From: JACDDK01 sp035689095
GTDB lineage: Bacteria; Actinomycetota; Rubrobacteria; Rubrobacterales; Rubrobacteraceae
Length of the DNA stretch: 9,661 nt
NCBI GenBank assembly: GCA_035689095.1
Contig: DASSMB010000172.1
Coordinates: forward strand, 1 to 9,661
Reading direction: 5' to 3'
Under the pieces are notes generated by a model, which was not told the origin of the DNA, did no database searches, and saw only the letters and a program-made list of their open reading frames with translations. Made by a program: the position numbers and the translations under genes. Positions 1 to 9,485 of this stretch are shown in pieces; positions within the stretch are counted from its first letter, which is position 1, and each line of letters begins with the position of its first letter.

Positions 1-3185
<3,185 letters not shown>

Positions 3186-3193
3186 TGTTCAAA

Positions 3194-3202
3194 AGTATAA
3201 CA
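3194..3202 (-). promoter_or_regulatory. Extended -10 promoter of pcrA (predicted leaderless)
   Basis: On the minus strand the bases read TGTTATACT: a TGn extension followed by TATACT, one base from the consensus -10. Only 8 bases separate it from the pcrA ATG, so transcription should begin at or within a base or two of the start codon. No Shine-Dalgarno sequence precedes the ATG, consistent with a leaderless mRNA, which is common in actinobacteria. No good -35 is seen, which an extended -10 tolerates. Confidence 0.55.
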
Positions 3203-3214
3203 GCAGCGTACCGC

Positions 3215-4009
3215 CTAATTACGCAGCCGGTGCAACCCTATCTCGACGCCTCTGCCGCCCTGCTCCACAGAGACAATCTCCGTCGTCGTTCGGAAACCTT
3301 GTTCTTCCATCTCATCCAGAAAGACGGGCGCGGTGTTGCGGTTCGGATCGGCGAAAACTGCCTCTCCGCGGGGAGATAGCAGCCGGGGAACCAGTTCGGC
3401 GAGCGCCAGTCCGCTCAGGGCCTCGTACAGCACGTCCGCTCCGATGACGAGGTCGAAGACCCCCAGGCTCTCTATCTCCGGCGAGCGCCAGTCGAGAAGT
3501 GCGGTCCGAAGATCCCGGCCCACGTTGGTCCGGGCGTTATGGGCAGCGAAGTCGAGGGTCGCTGCGTAATGATCTGTAGCGAGTACCTCGGCTCCTCGGG
3601 CGAGCGCGGCTACGGAAGGTAGTCCCAGGCCGCACCCGAGCTCGATGACGCGACGGCCAGCAAGGTTCTGGTCCGCTATGGATCTCGCAAGAGCGATGGC
3701 GCTCGGCCACAGGTCGGCCCAGTAGGGCAGGCGCTCGTCGTGGTCGAACTCCGCCTCGTCTATGAGAGCGTCCGCTGCGGCGGGATGTGTGATGCGGTAA
3801 TTGCCGCCGCCGACCTCGACCGTTGATGTAGTCAGGTGCGTGCGGTCTTCGAGGTGCAGCCGGAGATGGTCCAGAGAGATGATTTTAGTTGAGGGAAGCG
3901 GCTGTCTCGGGATATGCGGCGCCCGCTGCGTGCGCGACGCGGCGCTCGCGTTCTTCCTCTGCGAGCTGGGCGATGCTGTAGCGGCCAAACACGCTTTCGA
4001 GGGCGACAC
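3215..4009 (-). CDS. Class I SAM-dependent methyltransferase (Methyltransf_16-like), start uncertain
   Basis: A Rossmann-fold methyltransferase, substrate unknown. Numbered from GTG 4009, the core runs from about residue 46: an N-terminal segment with LPYWADLWPSAIALA (94-108), motif I VIELGCGLG (121-129) for the SAM methionine moiety, the acidic end of strand 2 in VLATDHY, motif IV-like FDLVIGADVLYE, and a later FADPNR. This pattern resembles the METTL/Methyltransf_16 group, which includes protein-lysine methyltransferases. The gene ends with TAG, 29 bases before pcrA. The start is a problem: the first 41 residues of this frame overlap the 3' end of the rrf2 gene and look non-conserved, yet after the rrf2 stop codon there is no ATG, GTG or TTG before motif I. 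Candidates are GTG 4009, TTG 3988, or a rare CTG 3874 or ATC 3883/3880. Translation may depend on coupling to rrf2. Confidence 0.85.
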   Translation of the reverse strand: MSPSKACLAATASPSSQRKNASAASRTQRAPHIPRQPLPSTKIISLDHLRLHLEDRTHLTTSTVEVGGGNYRITHPAAADALIDEAEFDHDERLPYWADLWPSAIALARSIADQNLAGRRVIELGCGLGLPSVAALARGAEVLATDHYAATLDFAAHNARTNVGRDLRTALLDWRSPEIESLGVFDLVIGADVLYEALSGLALAELVPRLLSPRGEAVFADPNRNTAPVFLDEMEEQGFRTTTEIVSVEQGGRGVEIGLHRLRN

Positions 4010-4355
4010 GGGCTTCGTCCCAGACCTTGCTCGTGGCGCACAGAGGAGCTTCAGCGATATAGCAGACGCCGCCGGCGGAGCATCGGGCGGGCCGGACCTC
4101 GCCGTCCAGGATCTCCACTATGTCCAGGACCGTGATCTCCTCGGTCGGCACCGCGAAGCAGTAGCCGCCGTGAGCCCCCCGGTGGCTCTCCAGGATCTTT
4201 GCCCGGCGGAGCTCGCCGAAGATCTGCTCAAGGAACCGCTCCGGGATCTTCTGGCAGCGGGCGATATCCGCGACGCCGCGCGGCGAACCGCACTCGGCCA
4301 GCGCCAACTCCATCAACGCCCGAACGGCGTACTTGCTCTTTTTAGTAAGTCTCAC
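3885..4355 (-). CDS. Rrf2-family transcriptional regulator, probable Fe-S cluster sensor
   Basis: A 156-residue winged-helix regulator. The Rrf2 hallmarks are clear: N-terminal LTKKSKYAVRALMELAL (3-19), the recognition region VADIARCQKIPERFLEQIF (28-46) and the wing RGAHGGY (59-65). Cysteines 92, 98 and 106 (spacing C-x5-C-x7-C) lie in the loop where IscR and NsrR ligate an Fe-S cluster; the first two even share IscR's residue numbers, although IscR's second gap is x5. An iron-sulfur, redox or nitric-oxide sensor is therefore likely, but the signal is not determined. The frame is open upstream to an ATG at 4433, but I chose GTG 4355 because it starts exactly where family homology starts and because a good extended -10 lies between the two. 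It reads with the methyltransferase gene downstream. No Suf, Isc or cysteine genes, the usual Rrf2 partners, are in view. Confidence 0.9.
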   Translation of the reverse strand: MRLTKKSKYAVRALMELALAECGSPRGVADIARCQKIPERFLEQIFGELRRAKILESHRGAHGGYCFAVPTEEITVLDIVEILDGEVRPARCSAGGVCYIAEAPLCATSKVWDEARVALESVFGRYSIAQLAEEERERRVAHAAGAAYPETAASLN

Positions 4356-4395
4356 TACGAAAAACCGCCTGCTTGCATACCGAACCGTAGCCCCG

Positions 4396-4404
4396 ATTGT
4401 AGCA
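4396..4404 (-). promoter_or_regulatory. Extended -10 promoter of the rrf2-methyltransferase unit
   Basis: Minus strand reads TGCTACAAT: a TGn extension plus TACAAT, close to the consensus TATAAT. Transcription would begin near 4389, leaving a leader of about 35 bases before GTG 4355. No convincing -35 is seen. Its position supports the downstream GTG as the rrf2 start. Confidence 0.5.
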
Positions 4405-4433
4405 GATATGCACAGGTAAGGACTGACGGACAA

Positions 4434-4465
4434 AGGAAGCGAGGGTAGTTTACGCTACTCTTCCT
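4434..4465 (-). terminator. Possible terminator hairpin at the end of the pst-phoU operon
   Basis: The inverted repeat AGGAAG/CTTCCT (4460-4465 with 4434-4439) encloses a second one, GTAG/CTAC (4455-4458 with 4445-4448) around a 6-base loop. The structure overlaps the phoU stop codon and lies before the rrf2 promoter, where a terminator is expected. The tail (CCTTTGTCC) is only weakly T-rich, so efficiency is uncertain. Confidence 0.35.
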
Positions 4466-5153
4466 CGGGACGCTGCTCGCGCTTCATGTACTGCTGCATG
4501 GCGTTCTCTATGCGCTCCCCGGTCACCAGGAAGACCGTCCGCCCGCCGATATCCACGCCGTGGTCGGCGATGCGCTCCAGGTAATGGACCATGAGAGCCG
4601 CGCGCATCCGCCACTCCGGGCTCCCGGCCCCGGTTTCGGAGGGGTTGGCGATAAGGTTCAGCGCCTCCGAGTACAGGAGGTCCACCTTGTCATCCACGGC
4701 CTGCAGGTCACGAGCTCGGTCTATGTCGCGGTCCTTGAAGATATCGAGACCTTCGTGGAAGAGGTTGCGCGCCGAGCGGGCCATCTCGATCAGCGCCGCT
4801 TCGAGGTCTTCGTCCCGCTCGTGGTCAGCGGTGTCGGCGATGCCGTGGCAGATGTGCTCGCAGAGCGTCCCCGACCGGACCAGGTGGTTCGTCACCGCCT
4901 GCACCGTGTAGAGGAGGCGCAGGTCGCGCGCCACCGGCGCCTGTCGAGCCTGGAGGATCATGCACTCCTCGTCTATCTCCGCGCCGCGCATCTTGTAGCG
5001 GACGTCTACGCCGAGCTCGCGGCTCGCCGCGTCGGCGTCGCGCTCCTCCATGGCGGTCACCATGTTCACCAGGGAGTTCTCGACCTCCCCGCCGAGGCTC
5101 AAGACCTGCGAGACCAACTCGTCCAGCTCGTGCTGAAAGCTCTCCCTCGGCAT
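4455..5153 (-). CDS. phoU: Phosphate transport system regulator PhoU
   Basis: A cytoplasmic helical protein of 232 residues, the usual length, made of two PhoU three-helix-bundle repeats. PhoU links the Pst transporter to the PHO two-component sensor and prevents excess phosphate uptake when phosphate is plentiful. The C-terminal repeat keeps the metal-binding signature ERIADHGVDI (193-202), with E193, D197 and D201 spaced E-x3-D-x3-D. In the N-terminal repeat the equivalent stretch (TNHLVRSGTLCEHI, 88-101) has lost the acidic residues, with V92 and T96 in place of the expected E and D. The ATG lies 3 bases after the pstB stop codon with no clear ribosome-binding site, so translation is probably coupled to pstB. 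It is the last gene of the operon. Confidence 0.95.
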   Translation of the reverse strand: MPRESFQHELDELVSQVLSLGGEVENSLVNMVTAMEERDADAASRELGVDVRYKMRGAEIDEECMILQARQAPVARDLRLLYTVQAVTNHLVRSGTLCEHICHGIADTADHERDEDLEAALIEMARSARNLFHEGLDIFKDRDIDRARDLQAVDDKVDLLYSEALNLIANPSETGAGSPEWRMRAALMVHYLERIADHGVDIGGRTVFLVTGERIENAMQQYMKREQRPEEE

Positions 5154-5156
5154 GGT

Positions 5157-6008
5157 CTAGCCGAACCGGCCCGTCACGTAGTCTTCAGTCTCGGAGCGGT
5201 CCGGATTGGAGAACATCTTCTCCGTCTCATCGAACTCCCAGAGCCTGCCGGGGTCGCCCATGTTCTCGATATAGAAGAAGCCCGTGAAGTCCGAGATGCG
5301 GGCGGCCTGCTGCATGTTGTGCGTCACGATCACGACCGTGTAAAGCTCCTTCAGCTCGTCCATCGCGTCCTCGATCTTCTGGGTCGAGATCGGGTCGAGC
5401 GCGCTGGCCGGCTCGTCCATGAGGATTACCTCGGGCTCGATGGCTAGGGTCCGGGCGATGCACAGCCTCTGCTGCTGGCCGCCGGAGAGGGACGTCCCGC
5501 TGTCCTTCAGCTTGTTCTTCACCTCGTCCCACAGGGCCGCCTGCCGGAGCGACTTCTCCACAATCCCATCCAACTCGTCCTTCTTGCGCTTGCGCCCGAG
5601 CTTGATGCCGGCGATCACGTTATCGTAGATGGTCATGGTCGGGAACGGGTTCGGCTTCTGGAAGACCATGCCGACCTTGCGCCGCACCCTCACCGGGTCC
5701 ACGTCGTCCCCATAGATGTCTTCTCCGTCCAGAAGGATCTTCCCCTCCACCCTGGCTCCCGGCACGATCTCGTGCATCCGGTTGATGCTGCGGATAAAGG
5801 TGCTCTTGCCGCACCCGGAAGGTCCTATGAGGGCGGTGATCCTGTTCCGCTTTATGTTCATGGAGACGTTCTGGAGCGCCTTGAACGAACCGTAGTACAT
5901 GTCCAGGTTCTCGACCGTCACCACCGGCTCCGTGTCGTGGATGCCGGAGGAGCGCCGCGGGGCCTCCTCCCGTCTGGGCTCCGGTTCGTTGGTCGGGCGT
6001 TGGGTCAT
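5157..6008 (-). CDS. pstB: Phosphate ABC transporter ATP-binding protein PstB
   Basis: The ATPase of the high-affinity PstSCAB phosphate importer, working as a dimer on the inner face of the PstC-PstA channel. With Met1 at ATG 6008 it has 283 residues. Motifs in order: Walker A GPSGCGKST (62-70), Q-loop FQKPNPFP with Gln117, ABC signature LSGGQQQR (174-181), Walker B VILMDEP (194-200), D-loop SALDP and switch histidine in VTHN (His230). The end, TEDYVTGRFG, is the typical PstB C-terminus. An in-frame ATG at 6041 would add 11 residues, but GAGGGA (6016-6021) sits 7 bases before ATG 6008 while the upstream ATG has only a distant AAGGA, so the shorter form is preferred. The N-terminal 20-25 residues, rich in R, E and P, precede the fold and are probably disordered. 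Confidence 0.97.
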   Translation of the reverse strand: MTQRPTNEPEPRREEAPRRSSGIHDTEPVVTVENLDMYYGSFKALQNVSMNIKRNRITALIGPSGCGKSTFIRSINRMHEIVPGARVEGKILLDGEDIYGDDVDPVRVRRKVGMVFQKPNPFPTMTIYDNVIAGIKLGRKRKKDELDGIVEKSLRQAALWDEVKNKLKDSGTSLSGGQQQRLCIARTLAIEPEVILMDEPASALDPISTQKIEDAMDELKELYTVVIVTHNMQQAARISDFTGFFYIENMGDPGRLWEFDETEKMFSNPDRSETEDYVTGRFG

Positions 6009-6080
6009 CTGCTGTTCCCTCGTCTTGTCTCTGGAATCCATCGGATTACCACGGTCCTTTCGCGCGGGTACACCTTACCA

Positions 6081-6950
6081 TCACCTGCCGCTGACGTTCT
6101 GCCCCTTGAAGATCAAACGCGCCAGTATGCTCGTCCCGACAACTATGATCACCAGCAGCATCGCCGCGCCCCACGCCACCTCCACGACGTCCGGCGAGGG
6201 AGCCTTGCCGAGCTGGTAGATCTGCAATGACAGCGTCGTATACGGCGCGTTGACCAGGTTCGAGCTCAAAGGGAAGTTGGTTCCGAATATGGTCAGGATC
6301 AGGGGTGCCGTCTCTCCGGCGACCCGCGCCACGGCGAGCAACACCCCGGTCACGATGCCGCTTAGGGCCGTCGGCACGACAACCCGCATGATGGTCTTCC
6401 ACCTCGACACACCGAGGCCCAGCGAAGCCTCCCGGATAGAGCCCGGAACGAGCCGTATTATCTCCTCCGTGGTGCGGGTGATCACAGGGATCATCAGCAC
6501 CGCGAGGGCGAACGCCCCGGCCAGCGCGGAGAAGCCGCCGGTGATCCCCACGACTAGCCCGAACGCGAACAGACCGACGACGATGGAAGGTATCCCGGTC
6601 ATGGTATCGGCCATGAAGCGGATCACGTACCCCAGCCGGTTGTTCCCATACTCGGCCAGGTAGATGCCCGCCATCACGCCCACCGGCACCCCGATGAGGG
6701 TGGCGAGACCGACGATCACGAGCGTCCCGACGATCCCGTTCCTGACGCCGCCGCCGTCTCCGAAGGACTGCGGGAGCGCCGTGAAGAAGTTCAGGTCCCA
6801 GGCGCCGAGCCCTTTTATGACGACGTAGATGATTATCCAGGTCAAAGGAAGGATGGCGACGGCGGTACACGCATAGGCGATGCCGGTCATTATCCGGTCT
6901 ACCATCTTCCGCTGCCGGTAACGGCTCGATGTCGTGGAGAGGCTGCTCAT
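6081..6950 (-). CDS. pstA: Phosphate ABC transporter permease PstA
   Basis: One of the two membrane subunits forming the phosphate channel; 289 residues with about six hydrophobic segments (roughly 24-47, 72-98, 113-135, 140-157, 195-217 and 258-281). The cytoplasmic EAA loop that docks on PstB is clear at 174-199: EASLGLGVSRWK and then VVPTALSGIV. The motif GIPSIVVGLFAF (119-130) is typical of PstA. Its ATG overlaps the pstC stop codon as ATGA, so the two permeases are translationally coupled and made in equal amounts. The next gene, pstB, begins 72 bases downstream if its inner start is used, or 39 if not. Confidence 0.96.
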   Translation of the reverse strand: MSSLSTTSSRYRQRKMVDRIMTGIAYACTAVAILPLTWIIIYVVIKGLGAWDLNFFTALPQSFGDGGGVRNGIVGTLVIVGLATLIGVPVGVMAGIYLAEYGNNRLGYVIRFMADTMTGIPSIVVGLFAFGLVVGITGGFSALAGAFALAVLMIPVITRTTEEIIRLVPGSIREASLGLGVSRWKTIMRVVVPTALSGIVTGVLLAVARVAGETAPLILTIFGTNFPLSSNLVNAPYTTLSLQIYQLGKAPSPDVVEVAWGAAMLLVIIVVGTSILARLIFKGQNVSGR

Positions 6951-7891
6951 GCCCGTATACCTCCCTTGGGAGTCTTGCTAACGAGAGAGACTATGAGACG
7001 CGCGGTGATGTTGATAATTATCGTAATGACGAAGAGCACCAGCCCGAGCTCGACCAGGAACGAGAGCGAGATCCCGCCAGCCTCCGGGAACTGGCCGGCG
7101 ATCTGGCTAGCCAGCGTCGCCCCCTGGTCGAAGAGCGAGCTGAAGATGTGCGGCTTGTTCCCGATGATGAACGTCACGGCCATTGTCTCACCCGCCGCCC
7201 GGCCCAGCCCCAGGATGACCGCCCCGAGCACCCCGCTCGCCGCGTAGGGCAGCACCGCGCCGCGGAACATCTCCCAGCGCGTCGCGCCCAATGCCAACAT
7301 CCCCTCCCGCTGGTCTCTGGGGACAGCGCGTATAACGTCGCGGGAGACGGCGGCCACGGTAGGCAGGATCATGATGGAGAGCACGATGCTCGCCGTGAAG
7401 ACCGTCGGCCCCGGAAAGGTACCCTTGAACAGCGGCGTCCACCCCAACACGCTCTGCAACGGCGGCACGACGTAGTCCCTCATGAAAGGCGCCAGGGCGA
7501 AGAAGCCCCAGAGTCCATAGACGATAGACGGAACCGCGGCCAGCAGCTCGACTATAAACCCGACCATCCGGTTCACGCGGTCCGGCGCGATCTCGACCAG
7601 GAACGCCGCGATGCCGACGCCGATCGGACCGGCGATCAGGATAGAGATAAACGCGGTGACCAGAGTCCCGTATATGAACGGCAGAGCCCCATAGAGATCC
7701 TGACCTGGGTTGTACTCCGTGCTCCACAGGAAGCTCAGGCCGAACTCCTGCCGCGCGGCGAGGCTCTCCTGCCACAGCTCGGCGATGATACCGATCATCA
7801 ACGCCAGGATGGAGAGCCCGAACAACAGGGCCACCCCGGCGAAAATGGTGTCGCTCCTGTGTCCGCGGCGCAGTTCTTTAAAGAAGCTCAA
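6947..7891 (-). CDS. pstC: Phosphate ABC transporter permease PstC
   Basis: The second membrane subunit of the Pst importer, 314 residues. Hydrophobic segments lie at about 16-38, 72-100, 110-135, 163-185, 217-242 and 276-303, with a periplasmic loop between the first two. The EAA loop for the PstB contact is at about 196-223 (EGMLALGATRWEMF, then VLPYAASGVLGA), followed by the family motif GLGRAAGETMAV (228-239). AVPSIVYGLWGFF (119-131) is typical of PstC. The start codon is TTG 7891, preceded by a purine-rich GAGAGAGGG stretch a few bases upstream. It lies 138 bases after pstS, a gap holding a hairpin. Confidence 0.96.
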   Translation of the reverse strand: MSFFKELRRGHRSDTIFAGVALLFGLSILALMIGIIAELWQESLAARQEFGLSFLWSTEYNPGQDLYGALPFIYGTLVTAFISILIAGPIGVGIAAFLVEIAPDRVNRMVGFIVELLAAVPSIVYGLWGFFALAPFMRDYVVPPLQSVLGWTPLFKGTFPGPTVFTASIVLSIMILPTVAAVSRDVIRAVPRDQREGMLALGATRWEMFRGAVLPYAASGVLGAVILGLGRAAGETMAVTFIIGNKPHIFSSLFDQGATLASQIAGQFPEAGGISLSFLVELGLVLFVITIIINITARLIVSLVSKTPKGGIRA

Positions 7892-8029
7892 ATCGCCCTC
7901 TCTCCGGTGCGGGGATCCAAAACCCGAAAACTAACGCTAAATCTCGTCTTTGACAAGGTCTACTTCCAGACGTGGTCCGGGAGAGAACCCCGAAAGGCTC
8001 TCTCCCATAAGCCACGCTAGCCTAATCTG
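7892..8029 (-). other. pstS-pstC intergenic leader
   Basis: These 138 transcribed bases contain the hairpin at 7979-8006 and, at the pstC end, a GAGAGAGGG ribosome-binding region before TTG 7891. I see no open frame or promoter worth calling. Confidence 0.5.
7979..8006 (-). repeat. Stem-loop between pstS and pstC
   Basis: A perfect 8-bp inverted repeat, GGGAGAGA/TCTCTCCC (7979-7986 with 7999-8006), around 12 bases that can form a further CC/GG pair. It begins 23 bases after the pstS stop codon. No T-run follows on the minus strand, so it is not a normal intrinsic terminator. It fits a processing or stabilising hairpin that keeps pstS mRNA more abundant than the distal genes, a need in binding-protein operons. 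That role is inference. Confidence 0.5.
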
Positions 8030-9148
8030 CTACTTCGTGTAGCACTTCTTGCCGCCGGCCTCCATACCCTTGATGGTCTTCTCGTCAGCGGAGACTATAT
8101 CGTCCGGGAGTTCCACGTAGTTCAGGTCTTCGGCGAAGTCCTGGCCGTCGTGCGTGATGTACCAGGCCGTCTCGGCGACCGCCTCGCACTCGGCCAGATC
8201 GTCCATCTGCTGGCGCACGATCATCCAGGTGAGGCCGGTGATCGGGTAGGCGTCCCCCTCGAACGGGGCCAGCGACGAGATCGTGACCTTCAGGTCGTCC
8301 GGGATGTCGCCGTTCTCGCCGGCCTGCTCGATGGCGGTCTGCGCGCTCTTCACGCTCGGCTGAACGTAGCTGCCGGTCTTCTCGCCGATGTTTGCGAAGG
8401 GTATGTCGTTCTCCTTGGCATACTCCAGGCCGATATAGCCGATGGAGTTCTTGGTCTGCTGCACCTGACCCGCGACACCCTCGTTGCCGTCGGCGCCGAT
8501 GCCGGTGGGCCACTGAAGCTCGTCACCGGGTCCGGGACCGTTCTTCCAGGCCGGGCTAACCGCCGCGAGGTAGTTGGTGAAGATGTTCGTGGTGCCCGAG
8601 CCGTCAGAGCGGTGCACGACGGATATCTGCGCGTCCGGGAGCGTCGCGTTCGGGTTTAGCTCGGCTATCGCCGGGTCGTTCCAGTTCGTAATCTTGCCGA
8701 GGAAGATGTCGGCGAGGACCGTGCCCGTCAGGTTGAGCGGGGTGTCGCCCAGATCCTCCAGGTTGTACGCGGCGACCACCGCGCCGCCTACGGTGGCGAT
8801 GTGCTTGGGGTTCCCACCGGCCTGCTTCTCCTCCTCGCTGTCCATCGGCGCGTCGGAGGCGCCGAAGGCAACCGTCTTCTGGATGAACTGCTCGCGCCCA
8901 CCGCTGGAGCCTATGGACTGGTAGTTGACCTGCGGCCCGCCGTCCTTGACAAGCTCCTGTCCCATCTTGTCCATGAACGGAGCGACAAAGGAGGAACCCG
9001 CGCCGCTGATCTGGGAAGCCGCCTTGGCGTCACCGCTGTCGCTACCCCCGCCACCGCCGCCCGTAGCCTGCCCGCAAGCCGCGAGCACCACGGACAGAGC
9101 CAAAAGACCCATCATGACCAACAGCCTCGAACGCAATACGCCCTTCAA
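8030..9148 (-). CDS. pstS: Phosphate-binding lipoprotein PstS
   Basis: The extracytoplasmic receptor that captures phosphate for the Pst importer; 372 residues from TTG 9148. Residues 1-24 form a lipoprotein signal peptide with basic residues, a hydrophobic stretch (LLVMMGLLALSVVLA) and lipobox LAAC, giving lipidated Cys25. A glycine/serine-rich linker follows, then the binding domain: GAGSSF (49-54), YQSIGSSGG, FGASDAPM and HRSDGSGTTNIFTNYL, which carry the Ser, Asp, Arg and Thr ligands known for PstS proteins. The start was chosen because AGGAG (9156-9160) is 7 bases from this TTG but only 1 base from the in-frame GTG 9154; a further ATG at 9196 would place 16 extra residues before the signal peptide. 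A candidate PHO box and -10 lie upstream, and pstC, pstA, pstB and phoU follow in order. Confidence 0.96.
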   Translation of the reverse strand: MKGVLRSRLLVMMGLLALSVVLAACGQATGGGGGGSDSGDAKAASQISGAGSSFVAPFMDKMGQELVKDGGPQVNYQSIGSSGGREQFIQKTVAFGASDAPMDSEEEKQAGGNPKHIATVGGAVVAAYNLEDLGDTPLNLTGTVLADIFLGKITNWNDPAIAELNPNATLPDAQISVVHRSDGSGTTNIFTNYLAAVSPAWKNGPGPGDELQWPTGIGADGNEGVAGQVQQTKNSIGYIGLEYAKENDIPFANIGEKTGSYVQPSVKSAQTAIEQAGENGDIPDDLKVTISSLAPFEGDAYPITGLTWMIVRQQMDDLAECEAVAETAWYITHDGQDFAEDLNYVELPDDIVSADEKTIKGMEAGGKKCYTK

Positions 9149-9155
9149 GTCCACG

Positions 9156-9160
9156 CTCCT
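9156..9160 (-). promoter_or_regulatory. Ribosome-binding site that decides the pstS start
   Basis: AGGAG on the minus strand. Spacing is 1 base to GTG 9154 (too close) and 7 bases to TTG 9148 (ideal), so initiation at TTG is favoured. Confidence 0.6.
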
Positions 9161-9207
9161 CTCAAAAAGGTCCGAACCGGGGACTCTCCGTCCCACTTCA
9201 GGGCAGG

Positions 9208-9213
9208 ATAATA
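9208..9213 (-). promoter_or_regulatory. -10 element of the pst operon promoter
   Basis: TATTAT on the minus strand, one base from TATAAT. At 17-base spacing the -35 would be ACTAAA, far from consensus, as expected for an activator-dependent promoter. The fourth repeat of the PHO box overlaps this -35. Transcription would begin near 9201, about 50 bases before the start codon. Confidence 0.55.
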
Positions 9214-9233
9214 GGGCATGGCAATCTATCTTT

Positions 9234-9272
9234 AGTTTCAGTTATGTAAACTGCAATTTAAATCTATGTTAA
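9234..9272 (-). promoter_or_regulatory. Candidate PHO box: four 6-bp direct repeats at 11-bp spacing
   Basis: On the minus strand, hexamers TTAACA (9267-9272), TTAAAT (9256-9261), TTTACA (9245-9250) and the weaker GAAACT (9234-9239) are each separated by exactly 5 bases. This is the arrangement of PhoP-binding PHO boxes in Gram-positive bacteria (TTAACA-like repeats every 11 bp), and it overlaps the -35 of the pstS promoter. A PhoR-PhoP-type system would switch the operon on under phosphate starvation. The regulator is not in this window. Confidence 0.65.
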
Positions 9273-9440
9273 ATGGAGCCCTCGCCGGAGCGGGCTGGTT
9301 GCAGTGGCACTTGCGGCTTCTTGCGGAGAGGGCACACAGTGCCTTTAACTTGGTGTTGCGGTGTATCAGACGGCAGTGAGAGCGAGGAGTAGAGTAACGG
9401 CTGGCCGCCGTTTGTATTTAATAGCCGGACGGACAGCTTT
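9273..9440. other. Intergenic region upstream of the sigma-factor gene
   Basis: No convincing gene is seen here. It contains inverted repeats AGCCC/GGGCT (9277-9281 with 9292-9296), GGCAC/GTGCC (9331-9335 with 9339-9343) and AACGGC/GCCGTT (9396-9401 with 9407-9412), plus three copies of TTGCGG (9311, 9321 and 9356). TATTTA at 9415-9420 could be a -10 for the sigma gene, but no -35 matches it. If transcribed to the right, this would be a structured leader. Confidence 0.4.
9396..9412. repeat. Palindrome before the sigma-factor gene
   Basis: AACGGC-TGGCC-GCCGTT, a perfect 6-bp inverted repeat with a 5-base spacer, directly followed by TTGTATTTAAT. It could be an operator overlapping a promoter with -10 TATTTA, or a hairpin plus T-rich tail acting as an attenuator for rightward transcription. 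The sequence alone does not decide between these. Confidence 0.45.
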
Positions 9441-9485
9441 ATGGAGGGGGTCTTGGCGAGAGTGAACGTACCGGGTACATCCTGA
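9441..9485 (+). other. Possible 14-codon leader frame or misplaced 5' end of the sigma gene
   Basis: ATG 9441 opens a frame of 14 codons ending at TGA 9483-9485, with internal TTG 9453 and GTG 9462 starts correctly spaced from the strong Shine-Dalgarno-like GGAGGGGG (9443-9450). The frame is offset from the sigma-factor frame that follows and overlaps its first possible codon, CTG 9482. It may be a leader peptide, or the true 5' end of the sigma gene displaced by a frameshift. Confidence 0.3.

Noticed and set aside
4356..4433. ATG 4433 as the start of the rrf2 gene
   Set aside because: The extra 26 residues are not Rrf2-like, and the best promoter lies inside that stretch, so the transcript would not contain this ATG.
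4560..5447. A 295-codon open frame on the plus strand opposite phoU and pstB
   Set aside because: Antisense to two well-identified genes, and no domain is recognisable.
6929..8020. A 363-codon open frame on the plus strand opposite pstC
   Set aside because: Highly charged, low-complexity product antisense to a membrane protein gene; a shadow of codon bias.
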